Positions 15,136 through 21,608 of a stretch of DNA of 21,608 bases are shown here, in pieces. The position numbers were made by a program, and so were the translations under genes. Positions within the stretch are counted from its first letter, which is position 1; the number at the start of each line of letters is the position of its first letter. The notes beneath the pieces are model-generated. The model saw only the letters and a list, made by a program, of their open reading frames with translations. It ran no database searches and was not told the origin of the DNA. Where the stretch lies: assembly GCA_021107695.1 (NCBI GenBank), contig JAIOSI010000036.1:1-21608 (forward strand), read 5' to 3'. Source of the DNA: a bacterium (GTDB taxonomy: Bacteria > RBG-13-66-14).

Positions 15136-15212
15136 GCAACGCGGTGCGTCGCATCACAGGACTGGGCTTCGCCCAGAAGACCTTGAGAGTATTCGCTCCC
15201 GTTGGTCGCTCA
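15136..15212 (+). repeat. Hairpin repeat copy B plus module J, abutting a stop codon
   Basis: GCAACGC-GGT-GCGTCGC (15136-15152), linker ATCACAGGA, CTGGGC-TTC-GCCCAG (15162-15176) and AAGACCTTGAG, then module J (15189-15212). The first base of the repeat is the base after the TAG of the lipoprotein gene. It is nearly identical to copy A at 2023-2074. Confidence 0.85.
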
Positions 15213-15239
15213 CAAATATAACTTGATGGTCAGGTATTT

Positions 15240-15335
15240 TTCAGGTTTTCTGACCGAAGGTCAGCAGTGGGTGCAGCATCATGCTGCCGCGGTGCGTTGC
15301 AGCACAGGACTGGGTTTCGCCCGGAAAATCTCGTG
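15240..15335. repeat. Hairpin repeat copies C' (minus) and C (plus), head to head
   Basis: Minus-strand copy C' has GCAGCA-TGA-TGCTGC, linker ACCCACTG, CTGACC-TTC-GGTCAG (15250-15264) and AAAACCTGAAAA. Plus-strand copy C follows directly with GGTGCGTTGCAGCACAGGA, CTGGGT-TTC-GCCCGG and AAAATCTCG. The two units share the stem region around 15273-15290. An inverted pair like this resembles the bipartite (BIME) arrangement of REP sequences. Confidence 0.65.
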
Positions 15336-15395
15336 GGGTTAATGTAGGGTGGGTTAAAGGGGTGGACACCTGCCCATACAGATATTTGTGATTAT

Positions 15396-15423
15396 GTAGG
15401 GGCGAACCTTGTGTTCGCCCTTC
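15396..15423 (+). repeat. GGGCGAAC-type palindromic repeat
   Basis: ATGTAG, then GGGCGAAC-CTTGT-GTTCGCCC and TTC. The same unit occurs inverted at 18084-18113 with loop change and perfect stem, so it is a dispersed palindrome family distinct from copies A-G. Confidence 0.8.
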
Positions 15424-15467
15424 TTCAAATAGTTCCAAACCACACCCCGCCAGAATCCCTGTTACGG

Positions 15468-15496
15468 TTGTACGAAGTACGATGCTATGTTAGAAT
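15468..15496 (+). promoter_or_regulatory. Promoter of the PpiD/SurA-like gene
   Basis: TTGTAC (15468-15473), a 17-base spacer, and TAGAAT (15491-15496) preceded by TGT. The start near 15503 gives a leader of about 45 bases ending in GGGAGG. Confidence 0.65.
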
Positions 15497-15548
15497 GCCC
15501 CGCTTGAGTATCAGTCTGAAATGGATGTATTTTGGGAGGTCAACCCCT

Positions 15549-17531
15549 ATGGCTATGCGTGCGCTCCGCGAGAAAATGAAGCCAATCCTCTGGATTACGG
15601 TTATTGGTTTTTTAGGAACAGTTGTCTTTGCCTGGGGCATGAGCTTCAGCAGTGGTGGCGGCTGCGAGTCGCAGCCCGTTGTCTTGGTCGTTAATGGAGA
15701 AGACGTTCCATACTACGAGTACGAGCAGCTCTATCGAGGACTGCTGTCTCAGGTGATGCCCGAAGGAACCGCCTACGATCCGGCTCTGGCAGAGCTTGCC
15801 TCCGAAGAGGCACTCAGACGCCTGACCGCTGACTACGTAATCCGTCAGCAGGCGGAGGAGTGGGGACTCTCCGTCGGAGATGATGAAATCACCCTGGCGA
15901 TTACCCAGAGTTTCCCCGATGAAGAGGGCAACTTCGACATCGCGGGCTACAACGGCTGGCTGGCTTCCGTCGGCACAACCGATGAAGAATGGCGGCGGAT
16001 CCTCTCCCGCGAACTGTTGGTAGCGAAGGTTCACTCGGTAATCTACGACTCGGTTTATGTTCCCGAACCAGCGGTTCGGGCAGCCTGGGTGGAAGAAAAC
16101 CAGACGGCTGGAGCCGACTTCGTGATGATGGCGTTCTCCAGCTATCTGGAAGAAGCCACCGTAACCGAGGCCGAGGCACGCGCCTTCTACGATGAAAATC
16201 TTGACGATTATATGTCTCCACCCAAAGCCACGATTGATTACCTCGCCCTGCGCTTTGACGAGTTCTACGACAAGGTGGAGTTGACCGAGCAGAACCTCCT
16301 CGACCTCTACGAGCAGAACAAGCTGATGGATGTCGATGCAGGGCGCATCCACTGTCGGCATATCCTCTTTAACGCTACTCTGGAAGACACCGAGGAAGCC
16401 GTTGAAGCGGCTCGCCAAAAAGCGGAAAAAGCAATTACCCGTCTCGACTCCGGTGAGGATTTTGCCGCCCTGGCGATTGAACTTTCCGAAGGCCCCAGTG
16501 GTCCCAACGGTGGCGATCTGGGCTTCTTTGGTCCCGGCGACATGGTCATCGAGTTCGAGGATGCCGCCTACGGTCTGGAAATTGGACAGCACTCCGCTGA
16601 GCCGGTAAAGACCCAGTTCGGCTGGCACATCGTCTATCGTGAAGACGACGTACAGCCCTTCGAGGTTGTTCGCGATGAGTTGGAGAAACAGCTGCGGATG
16701 GATCAGACCATGCGCGCTCTGGACGAGTACGTTGAGCTGCTGGACACCAAGCTCCGCGCCGGAAAGACGCTGGAGCAGGTGGCAGAGCTGATGCCCGATG
16801 TGGAGGTTCAGCAGGCGGGACCCTTCGCCAATGACGCGATTATCGTTGACGAGAAGATCGGCAACTTCCCCACCCTGCGCGCCTACGCCTTCGATCTGGA
16901 ACCTGGTGAGGTCTCCCAGGTGCTGACCCACAGCAACGCCCTGCCGAATGACCCCGATGCCTCCCTCAAGCGGGACTACTACGTCATCCGGGTGGTTGAG
17001 CATATCGATCCGGAGCCGTACAGTTTTGAGGATGTCCGCGCTCGGATCGAGGCGAATCTGGTCAACGAGAAATCTAAAGAGCTAACCCGTCAGTCCGCAG
17101 AGCGGGTTCTGGCTGCTGCCAACTCAGGAAGTCTGGAAGAAGCCGCCGTGGCAGAGGGCTACGCCGTCGTCAACGTGGCGAGCTTCAATCGAGCTGGCTC
17201 ACTGCCCATGCTTGCCTACGCTCCCCAGGCAGCCCGTACTGCCTTCCAGCTTACGCCGAACCAGCTATCCGGCGTTGTTGAAGACAAGAGTGCCTTCTTC
17301 ATCGTTCGTGGGCTGCGGGTTGATGAACCCTCCGGTGAAGTCTACGGAATCGCCCTCGAAGAGACCCGCCGTCAGGTGCTTCAGGGTCAGCAGGAGGCGT
17401 ATTTCCAGGCGTGGTTGCAGCAGATGGTCGCCTCGGCTGAGGTAGAGAATCTTCTGCCAGCGCTGATTGCCGAAGCTGAAGAACGCCGGGCAGCGGCAGA
17501 AGCCGCCTCAGCGGCTCGTGAAGAGAGCTAA
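15549..17531 (+). CDS. PpiD/SurA-like peptidyl-prolyl cis-trans isomerase
   Basis: A 660-residue membrane-anchored periplasmic foldase. One N-terminal transmembrane helix (about 11-33, MKPILWITVIGFLGTVVFAWG) is followed by a SurA_N-like chaperone region (VVLVVNGEDVPYYEYEQLYRG, then LRRLTADYVIRQQAEEWGLSV). A parvulin domain at about 264-360 carries RIHCRHILF, LAIELSEGPSGPNGGDLGFFGPGDMV and QFGWHIVYRED. A long helical C-terminal part ends in an alanine-glutamate-rich tail. PpiD-type proteins assist folding of exported proteins at the Sec translocon. ATG 15549 is chosen because GGGAGG lies nine bases upstream; the frame open from 15411 crosses the promoter. A 463-residue minus-strand open frame is a shadow. 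Confidence 0.92.
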   Translation: MAMRALREKMKPILWITVIGFLGTVVFAWGMSFSSGGGCESQPVVLVVNGEDVPYYEYEQLYRGLLSQVMPEGTAYDPALAELASEEALRRLTADYVIRQQAEEWGLSVGDDEITLAITQSFPDEEGNFDIAGYNGWLASVGTTDEEWRRILSRELLVAKVHSVIYDSVYVPEPAVRAAWVEENQTAGADFVMMAFSSYLEEATVTEAEARAFYDENLDDYMSPPKATIDYLALRFDEFYDKVELTEQNLLDLYEQNKLMDVDAGRIHCRHILFNATLEDTEEAVEAARQKAEKAITRLDSGEDFAALAIELSEGPSGPNGGDLGFFGPGDMVIEFEDAAYGLEIGQHSAEPVKTQFGWHIVYREDDVQPFEVVRDELEKQLRMDQTMRALDEYVELLDTKLRAGKTLEQVAELMPDVEVQQAGPFANDAIIVDEKIGNFPTLRAYAFDLEPGEVSQVLTHSNALPNDPDASLKRDYYVIRVVEHIDPEPYSFEDVRARIEANLVNEKSKELTRQSAERVLAAANSGSLEEAAVAEGYAVVNVASFNRAGSLPMLAYAPQAARTAFQLTPNQLSGVVEDKSAFFIVRGLRVDEPSGEVYGIALEETRRQVLQGQQEAYFQAWLQQMVASAEVENLLPALIAEAEERRAAAEAASAAREES

Positions 17532-17559
17532 AGGACTCTTCTGAGAGAACAAGACAAGA

Positions 17560-17587
17560 AACAGGGTTGCCAGTTGGCAGCCCTGTT
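17560..17587. terminator. Bidirectional intrinsic terminator between convergent genes
   Basis: AACAGGG-T-TGCCA, loop GT, TGGCA-G-CCCTGTT, followed by TTTTG on the plus strand and TTTCTT on the minus strand. It lies 29 bases after the foldase stop and 40 bases after the minus-strand 75-residue gene. Confidence 0.85.
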
Positions 17588-17627
17588 TTGTATTTCCCTG
17601 TGTTAGATGGACATATGGGTAAAATCG

Positions 17628-17855
17628 TTACCGATGTTTCTTTCTCTTTTTTCGGCGGCGTTTTTTCTTTGGGTTCGCCAGGCGAGTTCCCGCCGCCACC
17701 CCTAGGGGAGCCGTGAAGATCGAGAGCATCATCCCAAAGCCGATATTATTGTTATTGTTGATGAAGGCGATAATCATCAAGACCCAGAAGCCGAAGAAGG
17801 CAAAAATACCGCCGACAATCCAGAGAGCCAGCTGTAAGCCTTTGTGCTTTGCCAT
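17628..17855 (-). CDS. 75-residue two-helix membrane protein with asparagine loop and basic tail
   Basis: The small protein has two hydrophobic segments (about 7-32 and 38-58) joined by INNNNN, and ends in a run of lysine and arginine (PKKKRRRKKRKKHR). The basic N- and C-termini suggest that both ends face the cytoplasm and the asparagine loop lies outside. GGAG lies eight bases upstream of the ATG, and the frame is closed by a nearby terminator, which supports a real gene. I do not recognise a family. The tail could bind nucleic acid, ribosomes or acidic lipids, but that is only inferred from charge. Confidence 0.7.
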   Translation of the reverse strand: MAKHKGLQLALWIVGGIFAFFGFWVLMIIAFINNNNNIGFGMMLSIFTAPLGVAAGTRLANPKKKRRRKKRKKHR

Positions 17856-18288
17856 TGTGGTCTCCGGAGTTGACGATTGAGTTATCGGAAATCATTGTAA
17901 AATACGCGGAGAGGCAATTGGGAAAGATTCAGTAAAGGGCAACTCCCCCGCAATCCCCAATCGCCTGTTCGATTGCGCAGCGAAACCATCTGACATTTGA
18001 GGATTATCACAGGGCGCGCACCTTCAGCGACAGCCCCCCTTCCTAAATCCTTCCCCCCAGTAGGGGGGAAGGGGCTATTTATTGAAGGGCGAACATAAAG
18101 TTCGCCCCTACATGCTCCTGATAAACCTGTAATGTTTCTCAAGGTGTTCCGGGCGCAGCCCAGTTCTGTGATGCAACGCACTGCGCTGGTGGCTACGACC
18201 ACTACGTCTTAGTTGACACCAAACGCGGGTACCAGCGTTGTTCGGCTATATTTGTTATCGCGAAACTGTGATGCAACGCACTGCATTG
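17856..18288 (-). repeat. Repeat-filled spacer between MATE and the 75-residue gene (copies D and E and palindromes)
   Basis: No convincing gene is present. From the MATE side: copy E (18266-18289, minus), with GCAATGC-AGT-GCGTTGC and ATCACAG but lacking the second hairpin; copy D (18138-18189, minus), with TGCGTTGC, ATCACAGAA, CTGGGC-TGC-GCCCGG and AACACCTTGAG; a GGGCGAAC palindrome (18087-18107); and CCTTCCCCCC-AGTA-GGGGGGAAGG (18049-18072). The rest, 17856-18048, shows no feature besides the ribosome site of the 75-residue gene. Confidence 0.75.
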
Positions 18289-19686
18289 CTAGATTTTTGC
18301 TTCCATCCATTTGTCACGGCGGAACTGCAGGGCGACGTAGGCTCCCTCGAAGAGTTGGGAGAAGCAGACCGCCAGCCAGACCGAGAGGTCGTTGAGATGG
18401 AAGACATAGGCACATAGCAGGGCGGTGGGGATTTTTATCAGCCAGTTCGCCAGAAGTGCGCCCCACATCGGTGGCTTGGTGTCCCCGGCTCCCCGAAAGG
18501 CTCCACCGTAGGTCCAGCTCATCACATTGACCATCGCACCCAGCCCGATGAAGATCAGGTAGCGGTGTGCCATGTCAAGCACTCGATTAGTCAACTCGGC
18601 GGAGCCGGGATTGTGGAGGAAGATCATCGCCAGCTGGCGACCGAAGAGGATGAAGGTGATGGTCATCAGGGCCTGAACGCCGAGACCAACCAGGGTTACC
18701 TTATGGGCGGCCTCTTTGGCTCGCTGGGGTTGGCTGCGACCGAGGAACTGTCCTACCAGCGGAGCCGGAGCCGCCATCAGTCCCGCGCCGAGGAACTGTC
18801 CAAAGGCGAGGACGCTCATCCCGATGGCGAAGGCTCCGACGACGAGGTTCACCTCGGTTCCGTCGGGGAGGGTGGTTTTTAGCGAACTGGCGATGCGGAA
18901 CATCACGATTCCGGTGAGGGGACGGGTGATGCCATGCCCAAAGGCGGGCAGACCTATCCGCAAGAATCGTTTAATATCTTCAAGGTGGAGCTTGTTTTTG
19001 AAAAAACCCTTCAGCGAAACGTTGGACCATTTGCGGCGGTAGGCGACGATGATCAACAGGGTTCCGAGGATAGAGGAGATCGTACTGGCAAGGGCGGCAC
19101 CCCGCACCCCCATGGCGGGAAACCCCCAGTTACCGAAGATCAGCAGCCAGTCAAGGAAGATGTTGAGCAGATTGAAGCCGGCAAACGCCCACATTCCGGT
19201 ACGGGTATCGCCGGAGCCGGAGAAAACAGAATGGATAGTAATCGCGATGACGATGAAGCCGAACCCCGGCGCGAAGATGCGCAGGTAGTCCACGGCAAGG
19301 GGATACTCCGCCGCCGTAGGGTCGAAGAGGGAGATGATCCAGGGAGCCATCACCACCACGAGGACGGTCAGCCCCAGAGCGATCATCATGCCGAACTTGA
19401 GGGCGCGGTGACCGTCCGCCTCCGCCAGTTCAAACTTTCCCGCTCCCCATTGGCGAGAGACCATGGCGATGGTTCCGGCGGTAACCAGCTCGGTAACGGC
19501 GAAGCTCATCCAGATGATATTCCCGGCGAAGCTGACCGCGTTGATAGACGCAAGCCCCAGTCCGCCGATGAAGATGCGATCGACAATGTTGGCAAGGTTG
19601 CCCAGAATCGCCGCCAGAGCGGCGGGCCAGGCAAGCTGCCAGATGTTGTAGAAAACGCTTTTCTTCTCCAGATCCAGTTTTGTCAT
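18289..19686 (-). CDS. MATE-family multidrug/sodium efflux transporter
   Basis: A 465-residue protein with about twelve transmembrane helices in two homologous halves. MATE landmarks include the N-terminal WQLAWPAALAAILGNLANIVDRIFIGGLG, VSRQWGAGK in the first half and, in the second, GAGLMAAPAPLVGQFLGRSQPQRAKE, the counterpart of the usual G-Q-x-x-G segment. Members export cationic drugs, dyes or other organic compounds using a Na+ or H+ gradient. Substrate is unknown. The start has GAGG five bases upstream of ATG. The TAG stop shares its G with the first base of hairpin repeat copy E. It is transcribed away from the next gene and has no visible regulator beside it. Confidence 0.94.
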   Translation of the reverse strand: MTKLDLEKKSVFYNIWQLAWPAALAAILGNLANIVDRIFIGGLGLASINAVSFAGNIIWMSFAVTELVTAGTIAMVSRQWGAGKFELAEADGHRALKFGMMIALGLTVLVVVMAPWIISLFDPTAAEYPLAVDYLRIFAPGFGFIVIAITIHSVFSGSGDTRTGMWAFAGFNLLNIFLDWLLIFGNWGFPAMGVRGAALASTISSILGTLLIIVAYRRKWSNVSLKGFFKNKLHLEDIKRFLRIGLPAFGHGITRPLTGIVMFRIASSLKTTLPDGTEVNLVVGAFAIGMSVLAFGQFLGAGLMAAPAPLVGQFLGRSQPQRAKEAAHKVTLVGLGVQALMTITFILFGRQLAMIFLHNPGSAELTNRVLDMAHRYLIFIGLGAMVNVMSWTYGGAFRGAGDTKPPMWGALLANWLIKIPTALLCAYVFHLNDLSVWLAVCFSQLFEGAYVALQFRRDKWMEAKI

Positions 19687-20136
19687 ACGCGCCTCAATAT
19701 CACCGAATTTGTTCCGCTAATCTCCTGCCACCTTTGACTCCGTAGTCTACCAGTAAGTTTCAAAGGTTGCTATAAAAATCGAGCAGCTTAAAGTCCACCG
19801 GAGTTAATCCTCTTCCCGACCTTTCTTCCAGAGGGAAAGGAGAATAGGTGTATCGACCAGCGGGAGTGGATGGCCCCAGGATTTTCTGACGCGAAGCGTC
19901 AGCCCTGTGATGCAATGTACCGTGTTGCCAGCTTAAAGCTACACATACTTTCGCGACTGGTCGGTAACAGCGAACTCCGCTTCTCCCCACGGACGCGCTC
20001 GTTCCACTCGCTTCTTAACTCGTTTTATCAACAAGCGAGCAGATACACAGATAACATCAAAACCTTACAGAGGCGTGGCACACTACGAAAACCGAGCATG
20101 GACAATCTACGAGCAAACATCGGAATGGTACCGCAA
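19687..20136. other. Long non-coding spacer with hairpin repeat copy G
   Basis: Open frames here lack ribosome sites and family features. A match to module J lies at about 19846-19870 (minus). Copy G follows at 19874-19940. A short sequence at 19960-19980 (GTCGGTAAC...CTCCGC) also occurs after the displaced GNAT tail at 13466. From 19981 to 20136 nothing is recognised. I found no convincing MATE promoter. Confidence 0.6.
19874..19940 (-). repeat. Hairpin repeat copy G
   Basis: Minus strand: AGCTTTAAGCT (19930-19940), GCAACAC-GGT-ACATTGC (19912-19928, with G-T pairs), ATCACAGGG, CTGACGC-TTC-GCGTCAG (19886-19902) and AAAATCCTGGGG. All parts of copy A are present in the same order, and the second stem has changed on both sides. 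Confidence 0.75.
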
Positions 20137-20165
20137 TTGCAATATAGCTCCAAAGGGGCTATGAT
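20137..20165 (+). promoter_or_regulatory. Promoter of the exported-protein pair
   Basis: TTGCAA (20137-20142), a 17-base spacer, and TATGAT (20160-20165). The start near 20172 leaves a leader of under 30 bases with GGGAG just before the ATG at 20200. Confidence 0.65.
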
Positions 20166-20199
20166 TGCCTTCGGATAACTTCTCTCCTCTGGGAGTCGA

Positions 20200-20922
20200 A
20201 TGCGGATTTTGCTGGTGCTGCTACTCCTGCCCGTTGTTGCCTCGGCGTTGGTACCGGGTGAGCTGCGCCTCAGCCTGGTGCCGCAGTCGCCAGAGGGAGC
20301 CTGGCTCTTCTTTATGGAGGGCGGACCGCCGACGGATCCTCTTTTCCAGCCTCCGGTCTGGCTCTATGGCTTTCCAGAGGAAGCCGCCGAACTGGCACTG
20401 AGCGAATTAGCCAAAGCCGAAGCAAAGCTCGCTTCACCCAATCGTCGTCCGCTACCGAGGTCGCTTAACCGCACGCTTATGGCAACGGACTTCCCCGCAC
20501 TACAGGAAGAGATTGACTCCCTCGGTGGCGGTCCGGCTTTGCTGATGCTTTGGGAACACCCTGGCGGTGAGGAGCTTGCCCGACTACAGAGGGAGCTACC
20601 CCGCTGTGAAATTTCCCTCTACGGCGAGCAGCTGTACCCGATTCCCTACCTGCGAGGGCAGGGACGCTTCGGTTACGATTCGCGGATAGACCTCGGCGGG
20701 CTGGTGGTTCTGGGTAGCCACCTCTGGCAAAAGCCCCCCGCCGTACCGGGGAGGCCCTGGGTAATGGGACTGGCAAGATTCGAGCTGGAAGATGCGCCCC
20801 CCGCCCTGCTCTGGCGTAATCGTCTGGGTAAGTATCAGCGGTTGGCGGCGACCCCATTGATTGTTGATGAGGAAGCTGGAGAGAAGCTAATCAGGCTCTG
20901 GCAACGACTAGGAGAGAAGTAA
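20200..20922 (+). CDS. Exported protein of unknown function
   Basis: A 240-residue protein with a signal peptide (MRILLVLLLLPVVASALVPG, likely cut after ASA). The mature part is rich in leucine, proline and arginine, has no further hydrophobic helix, and shows no domain I can name. GGGAG four bases upstream and a good promoter support the start. Its TAA overlaps the next ATG (TAATG), so the two exported proteins are probably made together and may act together. Confidence 0.75.
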   Translation: MRILLVLLLLPVVASALVPGELRLSLVPQSPEGAWLFFMEGGPPTDPLFQPPVWLYGFPEEAAELALSELAKAEAKLASPNRRPLPRSLNRTLMATDFPALQEEIDSLGGGPALLMLWEHPGGEELARLQRELPRCEISLYGEQLYPIPYLRGQGRFGYDSRIDLGGLVVLGSHLWQKPPAVPGRPWVMGLARFELEDAPPALLWRNRLGKYQRLAATPLIVDEEAGEKLIRLWQRLGEK

Positions 20923-21608
20923 TGGAAGTAATGTCCTTCGTCCTCAGCTGGCTGGTACTGCTCCTTTCGCCCCTGGAGCCGGGGGGCGAGCTGGCTTTGC
21001 AATCGCTGACCGAGGTACGGGGAACCGAGCTGGTCAGCGAGGAGTTCCGGGTGGTCGAGGCAACCCCGACACAGGGAACAACCTTTGTCGTGCTGGAGGA
21101 CGACGGCTACCTCCTCTCCCGGATGGCTGGAGCCGGAGGACTCGCCTGGCGGCTGCCTCTGCCTGCTGAACCGAGTCAGCTGCTTGCCGTCGGTGAAGGG
21201 CTGGTCGCCGTTGGTACCAGCGACGGCGGCGTGGTGGTGGTTAATGCCAGCGGCACTGTTCTCTTCAGCGGCAAACTCCCCGGCGGCGGCTCGGTCAAGT
21301 TGGCACTGGTTATAGGCGAGATGACTGAGGACGAAGAGAGTGGAGTCAACCGTCTGGTCGTTCTGGGGGTGGAGACCGGCGCGGTTCTGCCGCTGGACTT
21401 CTCCGACGATGGCTTGCTCTTTACCTTGCAAGCCGAGCCGACAACCTTCCTCGCAACCATTGGCAATACAATCACCTACGGCGATGCCGAGGGAATCGTA
21501 ACTTTAGATACGAGCGGGAAAATCCTCTGTCGGTATCCGCTTCTCGGCTCGGTTAGGGTTCCGCCGGTGGTTTCTAGAGGTTTGGTCTATTTTGCAGCCG
21601 GGGACAAC
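20922..21608 (+). CDS. Exported beta-propeller-like (PQQ-repeat type) protein, 3' end outside the window
   Basis: The frame is open from ATG 20922 to the window edge (229 codons). A short hydrophobic N-terminus (VMSFVLSWLVLLLSPLEP) suggests export. The following sequence is beta-rich with repeating blade-like units: TFVVLEDDGYLLSRMAGAGGLAWRLPLP, LVAVGTSDGGVVVVNASGTVLFSGKLPG, TITYGDAEGIVTLDTSGKILCRYPLLG and GLVYFAAGDN. The alternation of 'value, then x-x-D-x-x-G' is that of PQQ-like or WD-like propellers. The ligand and function are unknown. The start has GGAG seven bases upstream and overlaps the preceding stop codon. Confidence 0.75.
   Translation, partial: MEVMSFVLSWLVLLLSPLEPGGELALQSLTEVRGTELVSEEFRVVEATPTQGTTFVVLEDDGYLLSRMAGAGGLAWRLPLPAEPSQLLAVGEGLVAVGTSDGGVVVVNASGTVLFSGKLPGGGSVKLALVIGEMTEDEESGVNRLVVLGVETGAVLPLDFSDDGLLFTLQAEPTTFLATIGNTITYGDAEGIVTLDTSGKILCRYPLLGSVRVPPVVSRGLVYFAAGDN

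Noticed and set aside
15612..17003. 463-codon minus-strand open frame
   Set aside because: Antisense shadow of the PpiD/SurA-like gene, whose motifs and promoter are clear.
18221..18268. A possible duplicated MATE tail (QFRDNKY compared with QFRRDKW) after copy E on the minus strand
   Set aside because: The similarity is short, and the same bases (TTCGCGATAACAAA) resemble the end of the aminotransferase gene (TCGCGATAAACAAA), so a shared repeat module is a better explanation. Not counted as a third tail duplication.
18934..19737. 267-codon plus-strand open frame rich in charged residues
   Set aside because: Antisense to the MATE gene, and its composition (Gly, Asp, His, Arg) is typical of an antisense frame of a membrane protein.

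Overview
The window is a gene-dense stretch of a bacterial chromosome. Ribosome-binding sites are standard (GGAG-type), several promoters have recognisable -35/-10 boxes, and there are many lipoproteins and a SurA/PpiD-type foldase, which fits an uncultured Gram-negative, double-membraned lineage. The proteins do not allow a firm assignment to a phylum. No phage, plasmid, CRISPR or transposase gene is visible.

Layout. Positions 1-1906: the last codons of a HisC-like aminotransferase, a cluster of repeats, then purF with an intrinsic terminator. Positions 1907-2435: non-coding, with a hairpin-rich repeat. Positions 2436-3690 (minus): tRNA-Ala(GGC) with its own promoter and terminator, and a TPR lipoprotein. 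Positions 3885-13310 (plus): DUF3467 protein, then a tightly packed run of transglutaminase-like protein, small EcfT-like membrane protein, truA, GAF-GAF-GGDEF diguanylate cyclase, NamZ/DUF1343 lipoprotein, tgt, secreted alkaline phosphatase and a GNAT acetyltransferase. Four successive junctions overlap, so translational coupling is likely. The run mixes two tRNA-modification enzymes with envelope and signalling proteins. Positions 13688-17531 (plus): TSUP permease, a small lipoprotein and a PpiD/SurA-like isomerase, the last two with good promoters. Positions 17628-19686 (minus): a 75-residue membrane protein and a MATE exporter. Positions 20200-end (plus): two overlapping genes for exported proteins, the second a beta-propeller-like protein cut by the window edge.

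The most unusual content lies between the genes. A short repeat family (copies A, B, C', C, D, E, F, G) has two consecutive hairpins: a GCAACGC-like stem, the linker ATCACAG, and a CTG...TTC...CAG stem followed by AAAACCTTGAG. Stem sequences differ between copies, but base pairing is kept, which points to selection or copying at the level of a folded strand. Two copies begin exactly at the stop codon of a protein gene. At two places (HisC-like and GNAT genes) a second, diverged copy of the 3' end of the gene lies about 100-170 bases downstream, separated from the real end by repeat sequence. Simple palindromes with cores such as GGGGCGTATT and GGGCGAAC also recur, and one of them has become the purF terminator.
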